Source of the DNA: Buxus sempervirens
Taxonomy: Eukaryota > Streptophyta > Magnoliopsida > Buxales > Buxaceae
NCBI GenBank assembly: GCA_947561395.2
Contig: OX387184.1
Coordinates: forward strand, 58,215,197-58,279,196
Direction: 5' to 3'
DNA: 64,000 nucleotides
Shown: piece by piece, positions 1 through 12,755 of the stretch
Layout: every line of letters begins with the position of its first letter
Numbering within the stretch: the first letter of the stretch is position 1
The notes under the pieces: generated by a model
The model's input: the letters and a program-made list of their open reading frames with translations, nothing else
The model's database searches: none
What the model was told of the DNA's origin: nothing
Translations under genes and position numbers: made by a program

Positions 1-142
1 AAAGTTGCCTCCTCACTCAAGAACTGAGCTTCCAATTCTGTACATATAAAACCATTTGATGGACATGTTGGTTTATCATTCTGGTGTTGTTCTTACAATG
101 CCAGTGCTTGGAGAGGCTTCTTACTGGTCAACTAGTAAAGGT

Positions 143-196
143 TGAGCTTAACCTAATTGTTGCATGTTTTGAGCTTAACCTAATTGTTGCATGTTT
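143..196. repeat. 27-bp perfect tandem duplication
   Basis: A 27-bp unit beginning TGAGCTTAACC and ending GCATGTTT occurs twice back to back (143-169 and 170-196) with no mismatch that I can see. Perfect identity suggests a recent slippage or end-joining duplication. It overlaps no recognised coding sequence. Confidence 0.9.
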
Positions 197-617
197 CAGT
201 ACCTCGTAGTTTTTGATCTCCTATTCCTGACTTCACATTTTGAACACCAGTGATTCAGCTTAATTTGGTTTGACTTCAATCTAAAATCTTTTTGTATGTC
301 AAGTAAACAATTATTCTTGATATTCTTCCAAATATTTCAGAACTAAGTAAATCTGAGGGCCCTTCATGTTAAGTGAAGGTTTTCCATGTTATAGTCAAGT
401 TATGTGATGCACTATTTTTGAATTTTTTTTTCAGTCATATTTTTGCTGCATTTTTTTGAATTTCTACATACTGATTTTGTCAAAGCTCTTTAGGCTTCTG
501 AAACTCTTTACAAGTTGGATTATTGTTTTAACCTTTTGAGTTGGGTAATTTTGATGCTTTGTGATTATTGATGTCCGAGGGTTCAAAAAGGAAGTTCTTG
601 TAAACAACTCGCTACTT

Positions 618-641
618 ATCTCTCTCTCTCTCTCTCTCTCT
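618..641. repeat. (CT)n microsatellite
   Basis: An uninterrupted TC dinucleotide run of about 24 bp. The antisense open frame through it reads a meaningless E/R repeat and is not a gene. Confidence 0.9.
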
Positions 642-2827
642 TCCCTGGCATAAACATTTCCTTGTATTGCACAACTATTTTCTTCAAGTCCTCTTGTACA
701 CTTCCTCATTTACCCACTGATCTCTAGACTCTGCTACTATTTTTTCATTTTTGTAGTTTCTTTAAGGTATCACCATATGCTCTGACAAAGCTTGAAGTGT
801 TAAGGGTGCTCTTGAAATGATGTCTGAAGTTTGATTTTCCTTGGCACTCCTTTAAATTCTGATAGTCATTAATTGACCATCTGGGTCTGCTGTTTTTTCT
901 CTGCTGGTCATTCGCCTATGCTCTGGTTATGCACTCTTTATATAATTCCAAAGTACCCATGTTGGCAAGACATGAAATGGGTATGGATATGCCTCAGATC
1001 TCTCACATGTTCTTTTGGACATAGCAGTCAAAGATTGAAGGACAAAAAGGGGAGAAAAAGGCAAATAAGCAACTTGTAAGCAATTAACTGAGAAAAGGAA
1101 ATAGTTTTTTTGTGAAGAGAGAGTGGATATTCTCAGATGCAATGATTGCAAGCATTAAATTAAAAAAAAATGAAAAAAAAAAAAAAACAAACAAGAGGGT
1201 GCAGCTTGGCTTCTCACCTGTCTTATTGAAATTTATTTTGAGACTTCAGCCAAACCTGAGTATCCGTATCCAAATTTTGGACACTTACTCAACTGAATCC
1301 TGGTATTCTGAGGTTTAGGGGTCGGGTGTATTTGACTCTTAAATACAGACCTACAACCGACATTCTTTTGGAGTCCATTTAATATATCGTATACTTTATC
1401 AACTATAATTTTTATTGATTTCTGTAGTCTTTTTTATGACTTTTTGAACCTGCAGTCTTTCTATACATCCTTCAGGACTATTTGGTTTTTCTCGGCTGTG
1501 CACTTCAGATTGAAATTTTATCCTTTTTTAATTGTGGCAAGAATTTTTTCTTTTCAGTTTTTAATCAGGTTGGAGTAGTCACTTGTGTTGTCACTGGATT
1601 TTCTTGATGGCACTTTTTAATGTGCTTTATTTATCCCTTGTTTAATACAGTGGGGTATAACTTTAAGTTGTGAAAAATCGACTCTGATGATTTTTGAACT
1701 CAGTTTTCAACCGTTCTAATAGATTTCATCAGTTTTTTCATTTTTTGTTGTAAATTATTATTGTATTTAGAAGGGTTTCAGCGACCGGTTTTTACAATTT
1801 TTTTTTTTTTTTTTAGTTTTGTATTTCTTACTCTTGGTCAGTCCCATCCTTTTTTATAGGTTTATCTATTTGCTCTTGTAGGTGGTAGGTTGATATTAGC
1901 ACAGTGACTTCGGAAAGCCAAAAACTCTTGGGAGTATTAAGTGTTTAAGGATGTAATGTAGTAATGACTGCCGACAATGTCTCACAAGAGCATTTCCGTT
2001 GGCTTATTCTGTTTTAGCATGCCTTCTTGAAGGAACAAGTTTGCTGTTAGACTTTCAGCAGCTTGGCAGCTTTCTCAAAGCTTTTAATGAGAATTTGTGA
2101 GCTTTGAAGTGTTTAGTGACATTGAGAGAGAATCTTTTCCATTTTCTGATGGTGATGGGGGAGGCAATGGTACTGGATTTCCCTTTATTGCTGCTGCAAC
2201 ATACTTTTGGTATATTTAAAGGCGAGAGATTCCCATGGATCTGTTCAGGTAAGCTGGAAGAGAGAATTTCAACATCTATGAGGACTTCTTTATCTTATTA
2301 CGTTCTTTTTGCATTTTCCCCCCTTTTTATGATTTATTGCTTCTTTCATTTTGAAGAATCTGGTATCCATGCAGTAGATTTTTTATTTTATTCAGATTAT
2401 GGTCTGGTTTAATGAGAGAGTTTAAAGGATGTCCAACTTTTGAACTATTTGGGTTTGCATTTAATGAGAGAGAAATGGATGCATAAGGTTTTAAATATTC
2501 ACTTGTAATTTTCAGTGTGAATATACATGATGAGAATTTCTTATTTAATAAGTAGGGCCCTGACATGAATATTGTTTGAAGTCCATGAGCTTAAACAAGT
2601 AAAATTTGCACACCTAATAGATGAAATTTAGATTACCAAATTTTGGAAAATTATTTATGGACTGCTGAAGTCCATTTAGGAGTATTGGATTACAAAGGTT
2701 AACACTGTCAATGTCCTGATGACCTTTTTTTTGGGGGGTGGGGGGATATTGCAATGGGTATTGTGAATGAAAGACAAAATACACGAGAGGCATGGGGGAG
2801 GGAGGGTATTCACAAAATACATGGGGG

Positions 2828-3215
2828 GGAGGGACTATAGTTGTGAATTGTGAATGAAGACAAAATACATGGATGGCAACTCTATATTCAATGTTGATTG
2901 TGGTGAGTTTTGGATTGGTTGCTAAGAGATTTTTGGAGGCAATCAATTAGTTTATTTGCTTAGTTAATTAAAATAAAAGGTGGGTAATAAAGAATTTATT
3001 ACTCGTAGAATCAGTTTTTAGTTTCTACAGAAGGAGGGACTTTAGTTGTGAATGAAGACGAAAATACATGGATTGCAACTTTAAGTTCATGTGAATTGTG
3101 TTGAGGGTAGGGATCAATTTCTAGGAGATTTTTGAAGGAATCATTTTAATTTATTTGTCTTGATAATTTAAAAAAGGGTGTATAATAAAGTATTTATGCT
3201 TGTAGAATCAGAGTT
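2828..3215. repeat. Diverged direct repeat, two copies of about 185 bp
   Basis: Both copies start with GGAGGGAC (2828 and 3033), run through GTGAATGAAGAC and an AAATACATGGAT block, and end near TAGAATCAG (about 3010 and 3210). Mismatches and small indels are spread throughout, so the duplication is old. The G-rich stretch just upstream (2730-2835) carries further degenerate pieces of the same motif. I cannot assign it to a transposon family. Confidence 0.6.
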
Positions 3216-5525
3216 TTGTTAACATTTCAATCGGCTGTATTATGGGTGCAACTTGGTTCAGTTTGGTCAGGGTTGACATCAACCTTAGACCAAATCAAGT
3301 TTTTGTGACTGTTAACCCAAAATGAAACAAATCGAATTAAGGACTGATCACTCCAACCAGAAAACCACAGGGTTGGTTCTTGGTTTTAACTGAACCAAGG
3401 CGCACTCCTTGGCTGTATGGAGCATAGATATTGCTGAACAGAAATATTTTTGTAGACACAATTTTTTGTGGAAATTTCTCAGAGCTTTTGAGTTGTTTCT
3501 CTAAGAAGGGGATATCATAAAGGACGATAGATATGTTCTCGGCATGCTAACTGAAGATTAAAGGTGTATCTGTGATAGGATTGGCATTAGTGCATGACCT
3601 ACATCTACAATTCTGACTGCTCGAAAGTGGAAGGAGATTCTTGGATGGAATTGGTGAAAATGAGTAATACTAGAAAGCATGCTGAATGAAATCATATCTT
3701 AATAAGCTGGAATGGTACAAGAATTTTCATGGTGCCGTCAAATACTGGTTGGAATTTGGAAATTGGAGTTATTGATTTTTTTATGATGAATTATATAAAG
3801 TATTTTCAAAATTGGAAGGCCTGCTTCAAATTAAGATCTAATGGTCAAAGGATTTCGGGACTTGCTGCCCCCATGAAATATAATTATAAGAAGGTACTCA
3901 GTGACTAATTGTAAGGTTACCCTATTTGGCAAACAATTTGCTGTATCTGTGGCCCTTGTTAGGACAAGTGAAAGCAAGATGTGCAAGTGAAAACCTTCAA
4001 AGAGATTGATAGTGCAAAAGGGGCCTGAAATAAACAATGGATGTGAGTTTGTGCAACCCTAAACAATGGATGTGAGTTCATGCAATCATAAGGACCTAGA
4101 CTTTTTGCAGGAAGATTCTATAACCTACGGCTTGTTGGGCAGGTTGCCGTAATTGGGCTAAGCTGCTGATTTCAACTGGTGGTCATTAAATATTGACAAA
4201 ATTTCCCAATAATACTGTTAATGCAGAAAGCTGATGCGCGTGGAGTAAAAAATATGAATGGGCTCATATACTATTTATTTTATTGAAATTAATAGCGGAG
4301 ACTGGAATTGGACGTGACCACTTGTGATTGCTTTTTGCCCAGGTGCCTAGGCGCCTATCTAGTGACTTTGGATGACCTTTTATGTATGTATATATATGTA
4401 TATGTTTGAATATTGTATAAACCAGTACCATAATCTGGTACAGCTTAGGAAGGGTGGACTGGTAACCTGAGCTGTGATATTTTTGAGTAAAGTTGGCTGC
4501 ACTGAGATTCAAGTAAGCATTTTCTCACTGGCAACTTGAGTTTTTTACCAAGTGACCATGACCATACTGAAAATTTTTAGGAAAACAATGTACAAGGGTA
4601 CTTTGTTCAACCAAGTGCATCGAGCTGCTAACGGGTGGCAGATAGACTAGCTAAAGCGGATGGAAAAGGTTGGGAATATGGGAGGGCGCCTTCGTGATTC
4701 TTAGTGGATTCTTTGTTGGCCTGATGTTTCCTGTGAGGGTGGGTCCCATGACCTGAACCCATCTATGTACATTCTTCACTGGTTTTTCTTTGATATGGTA
4801 TTCATTTATTAATTGATATGACATTCATTTATTATTCCAAAAAGAAAAAGAGAGATAAGAGGAGGGGGGTGGGGTGGGGTACAATGTGCTAAACTTGTAG
4901 TTGTCAAATGATTTTGATTACTTTGTACCACTACATAAGGTCACCACTGTAGGCATAGGAATGCAAATAGCTGTGTGGATATTTGGATCGAGAACTAGAT
5001 ATAGATCTCACTGGAAGTCCTAATTAGATGTATAAAGGTTGCAAAACAAGAAGAGTTTTAATGCTGTCGGATATCAAGTATTTTATAATGACATTTTGCA
5101 ATGTTTTAAAGCATCCACAAAGTTTCATGGAAAATTTCTCCCCTTTTTACAAAGTTTTTCCTGTTTTCTCAACTTTCTGAGATACACTGATAGCCATGAA
5201 CCTTTTTGGATCGCAATATATTTACCGTTGTTGACATTAAAAATCTTAATCATTAATGTTTATGCAGCAGTTAGATTGTAGTCTTCTCATAAGTATTCCC
5301 CCTCTCCTCCTCCTCCTCCTCCTCTCACGAACATGATTCTTCTTGCTACCTGCTACCTGTAATTGGTAGAGGAGAAGCATTTTGTTGTTATTTATGCTTG
5401 TTTTCCTTATTAATTTGTTTAAATTTCTCTTTGATTGAAGTTGGCAGATTTTAGATTATTTTCTTGACATGAGCAATTCCTTTGTTATAGATTTTTATTG
5501 AATCTTTTTCAGATCTATCTTGGAA

Positions 5526-6608
5526 ATGGCAAAAAATGGCAGGGGTCGACGTAGGCTTGTTTCTCGACAGTACAGGTCAACCCCGTATCCGTTGCCATCG
5601 CGTGGGAAGGCTCTGGAGGACATGCATCAGAATAAGAAGTGTTCCAGTGTGTTAGAGAAGAAAGACTGGGAGGATGCTACTTGTTCAGTATGCATGGAAT
5701 TCCCTCATAATGCTGTTCTCCTTCTCTGCTCTTCTCATGACAAGGGCTGCCGACCCTACATGTGTGGTACCAGCTATCGATATTCCAACTGCCTTGACCA
5801 GTACAAGAAAGCTTACACTAAAATGACGTCCCAGTATCAAGGGCAACCATTGCCTGGGACAGCAGGTAATGCAAATCTTGGTTCAGTTTCTGGTCTCCAC
5901 ATCTCGGATGAGAAGTGTGAGGTGGCTGAGCTTGCTTGCCCCCTTTGCCGAGGGCAGGTTAAAGGATGGACTGTGGTTGAACCTGCACGTAAGCATCTCA
6001 ATGCCAAGAAGAGAAGCTGCATGCAGGATGACTGCTCGTTTGTTGGAACGTACAAAGAGCTCCGGAAACATGTGAAAGCAGATCACCCTTCTGCAAGGCC
6101 CCGTGAAGTAGATCCTGTACTTGAGCAGAAATGGAGAAGGCTTGAGCGGGAGAGAGAGCGAGATGATGTGATCAGCACAATAAGGTCATCAATGCCAGGT
6201 GCAATGGTCCTAGGAGATTATGTTATAGAGGGAAATCATCATGGCTTCACTGATGATGACGGTGATGACGACGACGACGATGGTGACGTAACCGAGAGGG
6301 GTGGGGCTTTTGAGGTTGGCCTTCGTGAAGATTTTTTCAATGTCCTTTTTCTGTTGCATTCGATTGGGCCTGCTGGAAATGTTAGCCTCAATTCACGCCT
6401 GAGGCGGCTTGAGAGGGGTTACCACCGCACATTGAATGAAGAGGGGTCTGTTGGCATCCATCCTGGAGCAATTACTGGGGTTTCTGCATCTGAGCATGAT
6501 GATGATGATGATGAAATGTCGCGGATCCTTGGCCGCCGTCGGCGGAGAGTACTGTTGGGACGGTCGGGGAGGAGGCGTAGGCGCAGAGAAGCCAATGGAG
6601 GTCGGTGA
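5526..6608 (+). CDS. DUF1644 family zinc-finger protein
   Basis: This is a 360-residue protein of the plant-specific DUF1644 family; members are putative nuclear zinc-finger proteins, some linked to stress responses, with no established biochemical activity. Visible features in order: a basic N-terminus (residues 5-15, GRGRRR); a cysteine-rich module at 53-89 with CSVCMEFPHNAVLLLC followed by HDKGC and YMC, resembling a degenerate RING; CPLCRG at 138-142; and a C2H2-like finger at 165-187 (CMQDDC, then KHVKADH). The second half has a coiled-coil-prone R/E stretch (204-213), two acidic runs (243-253 and 324-330) and an arginine-rich tail (337-354) likely to act as a nuclear localisation signal. 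I chose ATG 5526 because two codons upstream there is only TTG and a splice acceptor ends near 5512. The coding part is a single exon. It is the only clear housekeeping-type gene in the window and looks intact. Confidence 0.9.
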   Translation: MAKNGRGRRRLVSRQYRSTPYPLPSRGKALEDMHQNKKCSSVLEKKDWEDATCSVCMEFPHNAVLLLCSSHDKGCRPYMCGTSYRYSNCLDQYKKAYTKMTSQYQGQPLPGTAGNANLGSVSGLHISDEKCEVAELACPLCRGQVKGWTVVEPARKHLNAKKRSCMQDDCSFVGTYKELRKHVKADHPSARPREVDPVLEQKWRRLERERERDDVISTIRSSMPGAMVLGDYVIEGNHHGFTDDDGDDDDDDGDVTERGGAFEVGLREDFFNVLFLLHSIGPAGNVSLNSRLRRLERGYHRTLNEEGSVGIHPGAITGVSASEHDDDDDEMSRILGRRRRRVLLGRSGRRRRRREANGGR

Positions 6609-6651
6609 CATTGTCATCTGAGAAATGGAAGTGGGATTGGGGGGTGAGGAA
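6609..6651 (+). other. Start of the 3' UTR of the DUF1644 gene
   Basis: Sequence directly after the TGA stop. No clear AATAAA signal is visible in this short stretch. Homology to locus B starts at 6652, so the duplication that produced locus B has its boundary inside this untranslated region and did not carry the coding sequence. Confidence 0.5.
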
Positions 6652-7270
6652 GTGTAGACTTGTAACTTTTAGGAAGAAACAAAGCATTTGATTGTCATGT
6701 GTCCTCACAGTTACATGATTTCCCTCATTGATTTATGTAGAATGGTCATCTGATAGAATGACTAGTAGCATTTAAAGAAAAAAAAGAAAGGTCAAAAAGA
6801 AGATCATCTTGTTTCATCCTTTATTTTTTTTTTCTCTCTTCAATTTGTAATTTCTTTTGCTTTTTTACATGTTAAATGGATGAAAATTCCATTCCTAGAT
6901 TTTCTTTTATTTTTATTTTTCGTCAATCACTTATATATGTATGTATGTGTGTATATCTATAATTCTAACCATGGAAGGCATGTATTTACATGTAACTACT
7001 TGCAAAAGTCATGGAATCGCAACTTTAATGGATGCGTTGTCACCTTCTTGCATGATGAATGGTTCTCACCGCAGTAAGAGAGTTTGGGAATTTGTAATTA
7101 CTACTAGCAAGTAGCAAGGGCACTTATGCTATAGAGCTTTTTCCTCTCCACTCCATTGATGTTTGCCTGTTCATTCTCTTAGAAGATACAGTCCATGGTC
7201 TAAAGGTCCAGTTCGTGGTCCAAAGGTTCTTCAAGGGAATAGCAGTTCTGGATCCCCCACAGATGTACAA

Positions 7271-7849
7271 GAACCAACTTGAGGTTGAGCCCATGCCTAA
7301 GGAATCAGCCCCCAATTGGCCGGCTCATGGGACATGAGGAAGGGACCAGTCGTAGTAAACTATTGATATAATTCCATCAAAGTCCTAAACTTGATCAAGT
7401 CGTGTGTGGACATGGACGTCCTTAATTATCAATTCAAAGTGCATGGATACACAGCCAAATGTCAATAAAATTTAGAGAGACTCCAAGCTGAAAATAGCTA
7501 GAACCCAATACAGACAAAATTTCCAAGTCTTCCTTCAATTTTTCCATGTTGACTGTTCAGGAACCTACTTGAGCTTGAGCCCATGCCTAAAGGCTTCAGC
7601 CCCCAATTGGCCGGCTCATGGGGGAGGAAGGGACCAGTCGTAGTAAACTATTGATAGAATCCCATCAGTTGTCATAAAGTTGATCAAGTCAGGTGTGGAC
7701 ATGAACGTCCTTAATTATCAATTCAAAGTGCATGGATACACAGCCAAATGTCAATAAAATTTTGAGAGACTCCAAGCTGAAAATGGCTAAAACCCAATAA
7801 ATACAAAATTTCTTAGTCTTCCTTCAATTTTTCCATGTTGACTTCATCA
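7271..7849. repeat. 289-bp tandem repeat, two units, in the RLK1 promoter
   Basis: Unit 1 begins GAACCAACTTGAG at 7271 and unit 2 begins GAACCTACTTGAG at 7560. Both contain CCAATTGGCCGGCTCATGG, GTCCTTAATTATC and end at TTCCATGTTGACT. The last element contains a W-box core (TTGAC). The same two-unit arrangement exists in locus B (about 58310 and 58596), so the tandem duplication predates the segmental duplication. Confidence 0.85.
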
Positions 7850-7911
7850 CAAGACAAGAACCCCAGAAACAAAGAGTACTACTACTCATGGTGTCTAGTG
7901 TATATGTAGTG

Positions 7912-7922
7912 TCTATATATAG
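7912..7922 (+). promoter_or_regulatory. Probable TATA box of RLK1
   Basis: TCTATATATAG lies about 100 bp upstream of the RLK1 ATG at 8023. The equivalent position of RLK2 reads CTATATATTG (17328) and of RLK3 CTATTTATTG (59940), which supports it as a conserved core promoter element. Confidence 0.55.
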
Positions 7923-8022
7923 TTAAGCCCTTCATGTGTCGATTTTATCCTCGTAACCACCAATTAATTCGTTCGTCTGCTCAGTCACTGGTTTGGTTTT
8001 TATTAGTTGCAACTGTGAAACC

Positions 8023-11000
8023 ATGTTGTGCAACTCCCTCTTCTTAGAGCTTTCAGCCTCTTTCATGGCATTTTTCTTACTCTTTCTTTCGGTTTCATTC
8101 GTTCCTTCTCCCTCTGTTGCTTCTTCCTCCATTACTACTGAAAATGGAGAAGTCGAAGCTCTAGTGAAATGGAAAGCCAGCCTTCAAAATCACAGCTTCA
8201 TAAATTCATGGCAAATACCTCTTCCCAGCAACTCCATCAATTCATCTTCCCGTATCGGTGGAAGAGGAAGTGCTCCATGCGACTAGGTTGGAATAACTTG
8301 CAATGAAGCTGGAAGCATCATCAACATAACCATAAATAGTGGAGGCTTAAGAGGTACACTTCATGACTTTGGCTTCTCTTCCTTTCCCAACCTTGTCCAT
8401 CTTGATCTCCATGATAATTCAATCTTTGGAGACATCCCAACAAGCATTAGCAAACTTTCCAAACTCACCCATCTTGATTTTGGTAAAAATCAACTCTCTG
8501 GAGAAATTCCCTTGGATATTTGCTTGCTCACAACTCTGCAAGGTCTGTACCTCTTGAGAAATAAATTCTCAGGATCAATTTCTCCACAAGTGGGAAAGCT
8601 ATCAAGTCTCACATTTTTGACACTCTCAAACAATTATCTTGTAGGTGCCATCCCTCCCACTTTTGGAAATTTGACTAGTCTCTCTTTCTTGTACCTTTGG
8701 GGTAATCAACTATCTGGCGCTATCCCTTCAGAACTGGGGAAGTTGAAGTTGCTTATTAATCTTGATTTGAGCAGCAACAACCTCACTGGTTCCATCCCTA
8801 TTTCTTTAGGTAATTTGAGCGACCTAACCCTTCTATACATTAACCATAATATGCTTTCAGGTTTCATCCCTTCTTCCCTTGGTAATCTTAGAATGCTAAA
8901 GAATTTGAGCTTATCTGAAAATGGATTCTCAGGTTCCATCCCTCCCACTTTTGGAAATTTGACTGGTCTCTCTTCCTTGCATCTTTGGGATAATCAATTC
9001 TCTGGTTCCATCCCTTCAGAGCTGGGGAAGTTGAAGTTGCTTATTAATCTTGATTTGAGTAGCAACAACCTCACTGGTTCCATCCCCGTTTCTTTAGGTA
9101 ATTTGAGCGACCTAACCCTTCTATACGTTAAACATAATATGCTTTCAGGTTCCATCCCTTCTACTCTTGGAAATCTTAGAATGCTAAAGAATTTAAGCTT
9201 ATCTAAAAATGCATTATCAGGTTCCATCCCTTCCACTTTGGGAAACTTGACCAATCTCTCTTTCTTGTACCTTTGGTATAATCAATTCTCTGGCTCCATC
9301 CTTTCAGAATTGGGGAAGTTGGAGCTGCTTATTAATCTTCATTTGGGCAAAAACAACTTCACTGGTTCCGTCCCCGTTTCTTTAGGAAATTTGAGCGACC
9401 TAACCAATCTATACATTGGACGTAATATGCTTTCAGGTTCCATCCCTTATACTCTTGGAAATCTTAGAAAACTAAAGGATTTAAACTTCTCTCAAAATGC
9501 ATTATCAGGTTCCATCCCTTCTAGTCTTGGAAATTTGACCAACCTAATGTACTTGGGCCTTCAATATAATCAGCTATCTAGCTCCATGCCTCTGGAGTTA
9601 GGGAATTTGCAATCTCTTACTAGGCTAGATTTGATTCGGAACCATCTTGATGGTTCAATTCCTGCTTCTTTGGGAAATTTAAGCAACCTAAATACATTAA
9701 ATTTGTTAGGAAATCATTTATCGGGGAAAATACCACGAGCGATGAATAATCTTACACATTTGATTCATTGTACATTCTCTAGTAACCAGCTCCATGGTCC
9801 ACTGCCGCAAAAAATATGCTTTGGTGGATTACTCGAAAAGTTCACAGCAAATGACAACTACTTCGCAGGTCCCATCCCAAAAAGCTTGAGAAACTGCACA
9901 AGTTTGGTAAGAGTTCGACTTGATGGAAACCAACTCACTGGAAATTTATCAGAAGATCTTGGTACATATCCGAGATTGGAGTACATTGATTTGAGCCACA
10001 ATATGTTTCATGGTGAGCTTTCGCAAGACTGGGGAAAGTATTAACGTTTAACAAGCTTCAAAATCTCTGGAAACAAGATTTTTGGTAGAATACCATCAGA
10101 GCTTGGAGAATTGAATAATCTGCGCTTGCTTGACCTTTCTTCCAATCATTTGGTAGGTGAGATTCCAAAAGAGTTGGGGAGATTGACATCCTTACTCAAC
10201 CTGTCATTGAATGATAATCATCTCTTTGGCAATATTCCTTCAGGAATTGGAATGTTATCTGAGTTGCGATATCTCAATCTAGGAATGAATAATTTAAGTG
10301 GATTAATTCCACAACAAATAGGAGATTGCCTGAAGTTGTTATACTTGGATTTGAGCATGAACCTACTTCATGGAAGCATACCCCCCTCCATGGGAAACTT
10401 AGTGCACTTGCAATTCCTTTTGGATCTTAGTAGCAACTCACTTACAGGAGAAATACCACCACAGCTTGGGCATTTGCGAAGTTTGGAAAGACTGAATCTC
10501 TCACACAATATGCTCTTCGGTTCAGTTCCATCCACTTTTGATCATGCATTCAGTAGCTTAATGGCCATTGATATATCCTTCAATTCACTGGAGGGTCCAA
10601 TTCCAAACAACAAGGCCTTTAAAGAGGCTCCGCCAGAAGCATTCAAGGGCAATAAAGGCTTGTGTGGCAACATCAAAGGTTTAAAAGCTTGTTCTTCTTC
10701 CACCAGAAACAAAGCTACAGTATCGAAGGCCAAAAGGATCATGATCTTTACACTAATTTCCCTTTCAGGAATTCTCTCTCTCCTATTTGCTTCCATTGTA
10801 ATTTTTTGTGTCTGCCATCGACAAGTGAGAAGTGATGAAACTGTGCAAATAGAAACACAAAATGGAAAATTATTTTCAGTATTTTTCCATGATGGAAGAA
10901 TAGCTTATGAGAACATCATTGAAGTAACAAAGTCCTTTGACGAAAAATATTGCATCGGCGTGGGAGGATATGGAAGCGTTTACAAAGCAACACAATCTGC

Positions 11001-12396
11001 AAGTCAGATTTTTGCTGTAAAGAAGCTTCATCCATTCCAGGACGGTGAGATGATTGATGTAAAATGCTTTGAGACTGAGATTCGGGTATTAACAGAAATA
11101 AGGCATCGAAATATCGTGAGACTCTTTGGTTTCTGCTTGCATTCCCGCCATTCTTTTTTGGTGTATGAGTACTTGGAGAGAGGAAGTTTATGTAAATCAC
11201 TAAGCAACACGGAACAAGCAATAGAGTTGGACTGGAAGAAGAGAGTAAATATTGTCAAAGGTGTTTCCCATGCTTTGTCTTACATGCACCACGATTGCTC
11301 TCCACTGATTGTTCATCGAGACATATCAAGCAACAATATCCTTTTGGACTCAGAATATGAAGCTCGGATCTCTGACTTTGGTACTGCTAGGCTTATAAAG
11401 CCTGATTCATCCAATTGGACTCAACTTGCTGGCACATATGGATACATTGCTCCAGGTACTTCTCGAGTATCACTATATATCATTCTTTGAATCATAACAC
11501 TGAGTCCTTATAAATTTTAACCATTATTTTATAGTTTCCTCTTTTTTTAATTTGTCATTAATTTGTGACTTCTTTATGTCAATTGGATTAGGATGGGGTC
11601 GTGCCCGCACCCAACATTTGGATTATCGCCAATTCTTAAGTTCCATATGTTGGACCCTTTGATATACGTAGTTACATATTTCCATATCAGCTTAATTAGC
11701 TTTTAGGTGCAGTGGGTTTTTTACACCAATTACTTATCTTTATATGGTTAAGTCATTGTGGAATGAATCTAAGTAAGAATTTAAAGGCATTAATGCATTC
11801 TTTTGTATTATTAATTGATAAAAGCAGTTTTAGACTTTGGCTTTACATATTTAAAGCTTCGCGGACTATCGCCGTTTAGACTTTTGATTAACCTTACAAT
11901 TGATAGTGAGATATTTGCATTGCAATTCATGCATTAATGGAGGGCTTTTCTTTGGGATAATTAGTGCTCGTGTATCTTATCTAGTATTATATTACTAATG
12001 ATTTTATGTCTTGTAGAATTGGCTTACACAATGCAGGTGACTGAAAAATGTGATGTTTATAGCTTTGGGGTGGTGACACTAGAAGTGATTATGGGAAAGC
12101 ATCCTTGTGATCTCATCTCATCCATTTTGTCAACAGCACTATCATCATCGTCGTCGTCATTGATAAGGAAGAATATACTATTAAAGGATGTAGTGGACCC
12201 GCGCCTACTCCTTCCCTCACTTGAAGTAGCAAGTGAAATAGTCTCCATTGTAAGGCTGGCATTCGCTTGCTTACAAGTTAGTCCACAATCAAGGCCAACC
12301 ATATATGCAACAGGTGTGTCAAGAGCTCGCACGACTTCAGCCTCCTCTTTTGGTGCCCTTTCACACAGTTACATTGGAGCAGCTATTGAATTAAGG
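8023..12396 (+). pseudogene. Broken MIK2-type LRR receptor kinase (RLK1)
   Basis: The architecture matches RLK2 and RLK3: signal peptide, N-terminal cap with W/C residues, many 24-residue LRRs, a paired-cysteine cap, a transmembrane helix near 10740-10815, and a kinase domain with [23 protein letters not shown] and DFG. Exon 1 is 8023-11455, a GT-AG intron of 561 bp follows, and exon 2 starts at 12017 with the phase-1 intron splitting the APE glutamate codon as in the paralogues. It is not functional as written: a TAG at 8284 replaces the conserved Trp of the DWVGI motif, a TAA at 10042 lies where RLK2 and RLK3 have Gln in GKCQS, and the last 35 or so codons are out of frame after a small insertion near 12304. 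Everything else stays open in one frame, so the gene died fairly recently. The end is placed where the paralogues terminate. Confidence 0.9.
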
Positions 12397-12755
12397 GAAT
12401 GAAAAAACCGACTACTAAGTTTTAGCCTTGTGACTCGATGTTGCTCCAAGTGGGCACCGGCTGACTCTTGGATGAGTCTGGGCACATTTATCCTTCTTTT
12501 TTTTTTGTCTCTCTCCTTGTGCTTGAGATACTTTCCTCTCATGGATGTAGAGGATGCTATGTATTAAGCATCATCGTTACTTGCCATACCTTCCATCTTG
12601 GATAGCAACGATGCTACCTGTTTTTTTACATTATCTTTTGTATTTTTTTACATTATCTTTTGTATTAATACATCAGGGATTTTCAGTTCAATTTCCAATG
12701 AGGGTCCAAATTCCGTAAGTTTGGCAAAATATAAATCAACTAGAACCTATAATGT
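12397..12755. other. RLK1 3' flank
   Basis: No gene is visible. A 22-bp unit containing TTTTTACATTATC is repeated in tandem at about 12619-12664. The rest is AT-rich 3' untranslated or intergenic sequence. Confidence 0.5.

Larger units (their letters stand above)
1..5510. other. Non-coding upstream region, probable leader introns
   Basis: I see no convincing protein-coding exon here; open frames are short and AT-rich. A polypyrimidine run ending in CAG at about 5512, just before the ATG of the zinc-finger gene at 5526, looks like a 3' splice site, so part of this stretch is probably intron and untranslated leader of that gene. The region holds simple repeats: a 27-bp tandem pair at 143-196, a (CT)n run at about 618-641 and a diverged direct repeat at 2828-3215. 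No transposon ends were recognised. Confidence 0.4.
6652..8060. repeat. Duplicated block, copy A (upstream of RLK1)
   Basis: This block is closely similar to 56890-56965 joined to 57784-59105. Landmarks shared by both are GTGTAGACTTGTAAC at the left, GAATGGTCATCTGAT, a (TATG)n run after CACTTATATATG, and the sequence from GGATACACAGCC to the receptor-kinase signal-peptide start. Copy B has about 815 bp of unrelated sequence at the junction of its two parts. The block ends in the first exon of RLK1. It carries no gene of its own apart from the RLK1 start. Confidence 0.9.

Noticed and set aside
2730-2840. G-quadruplex-forming regulatory element
   Set aside because: G runs are present but belong to a degenerate repeat, with no gene context to support a function.
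4797-4850. A fourth micro-retroposition scar (ATTCATTTATTA repeated before an A-rich run)
   Set aside because: The repeated segments are imperfect and the A-rich run lies after the second copy, so the structure does not match target-primed insertion.
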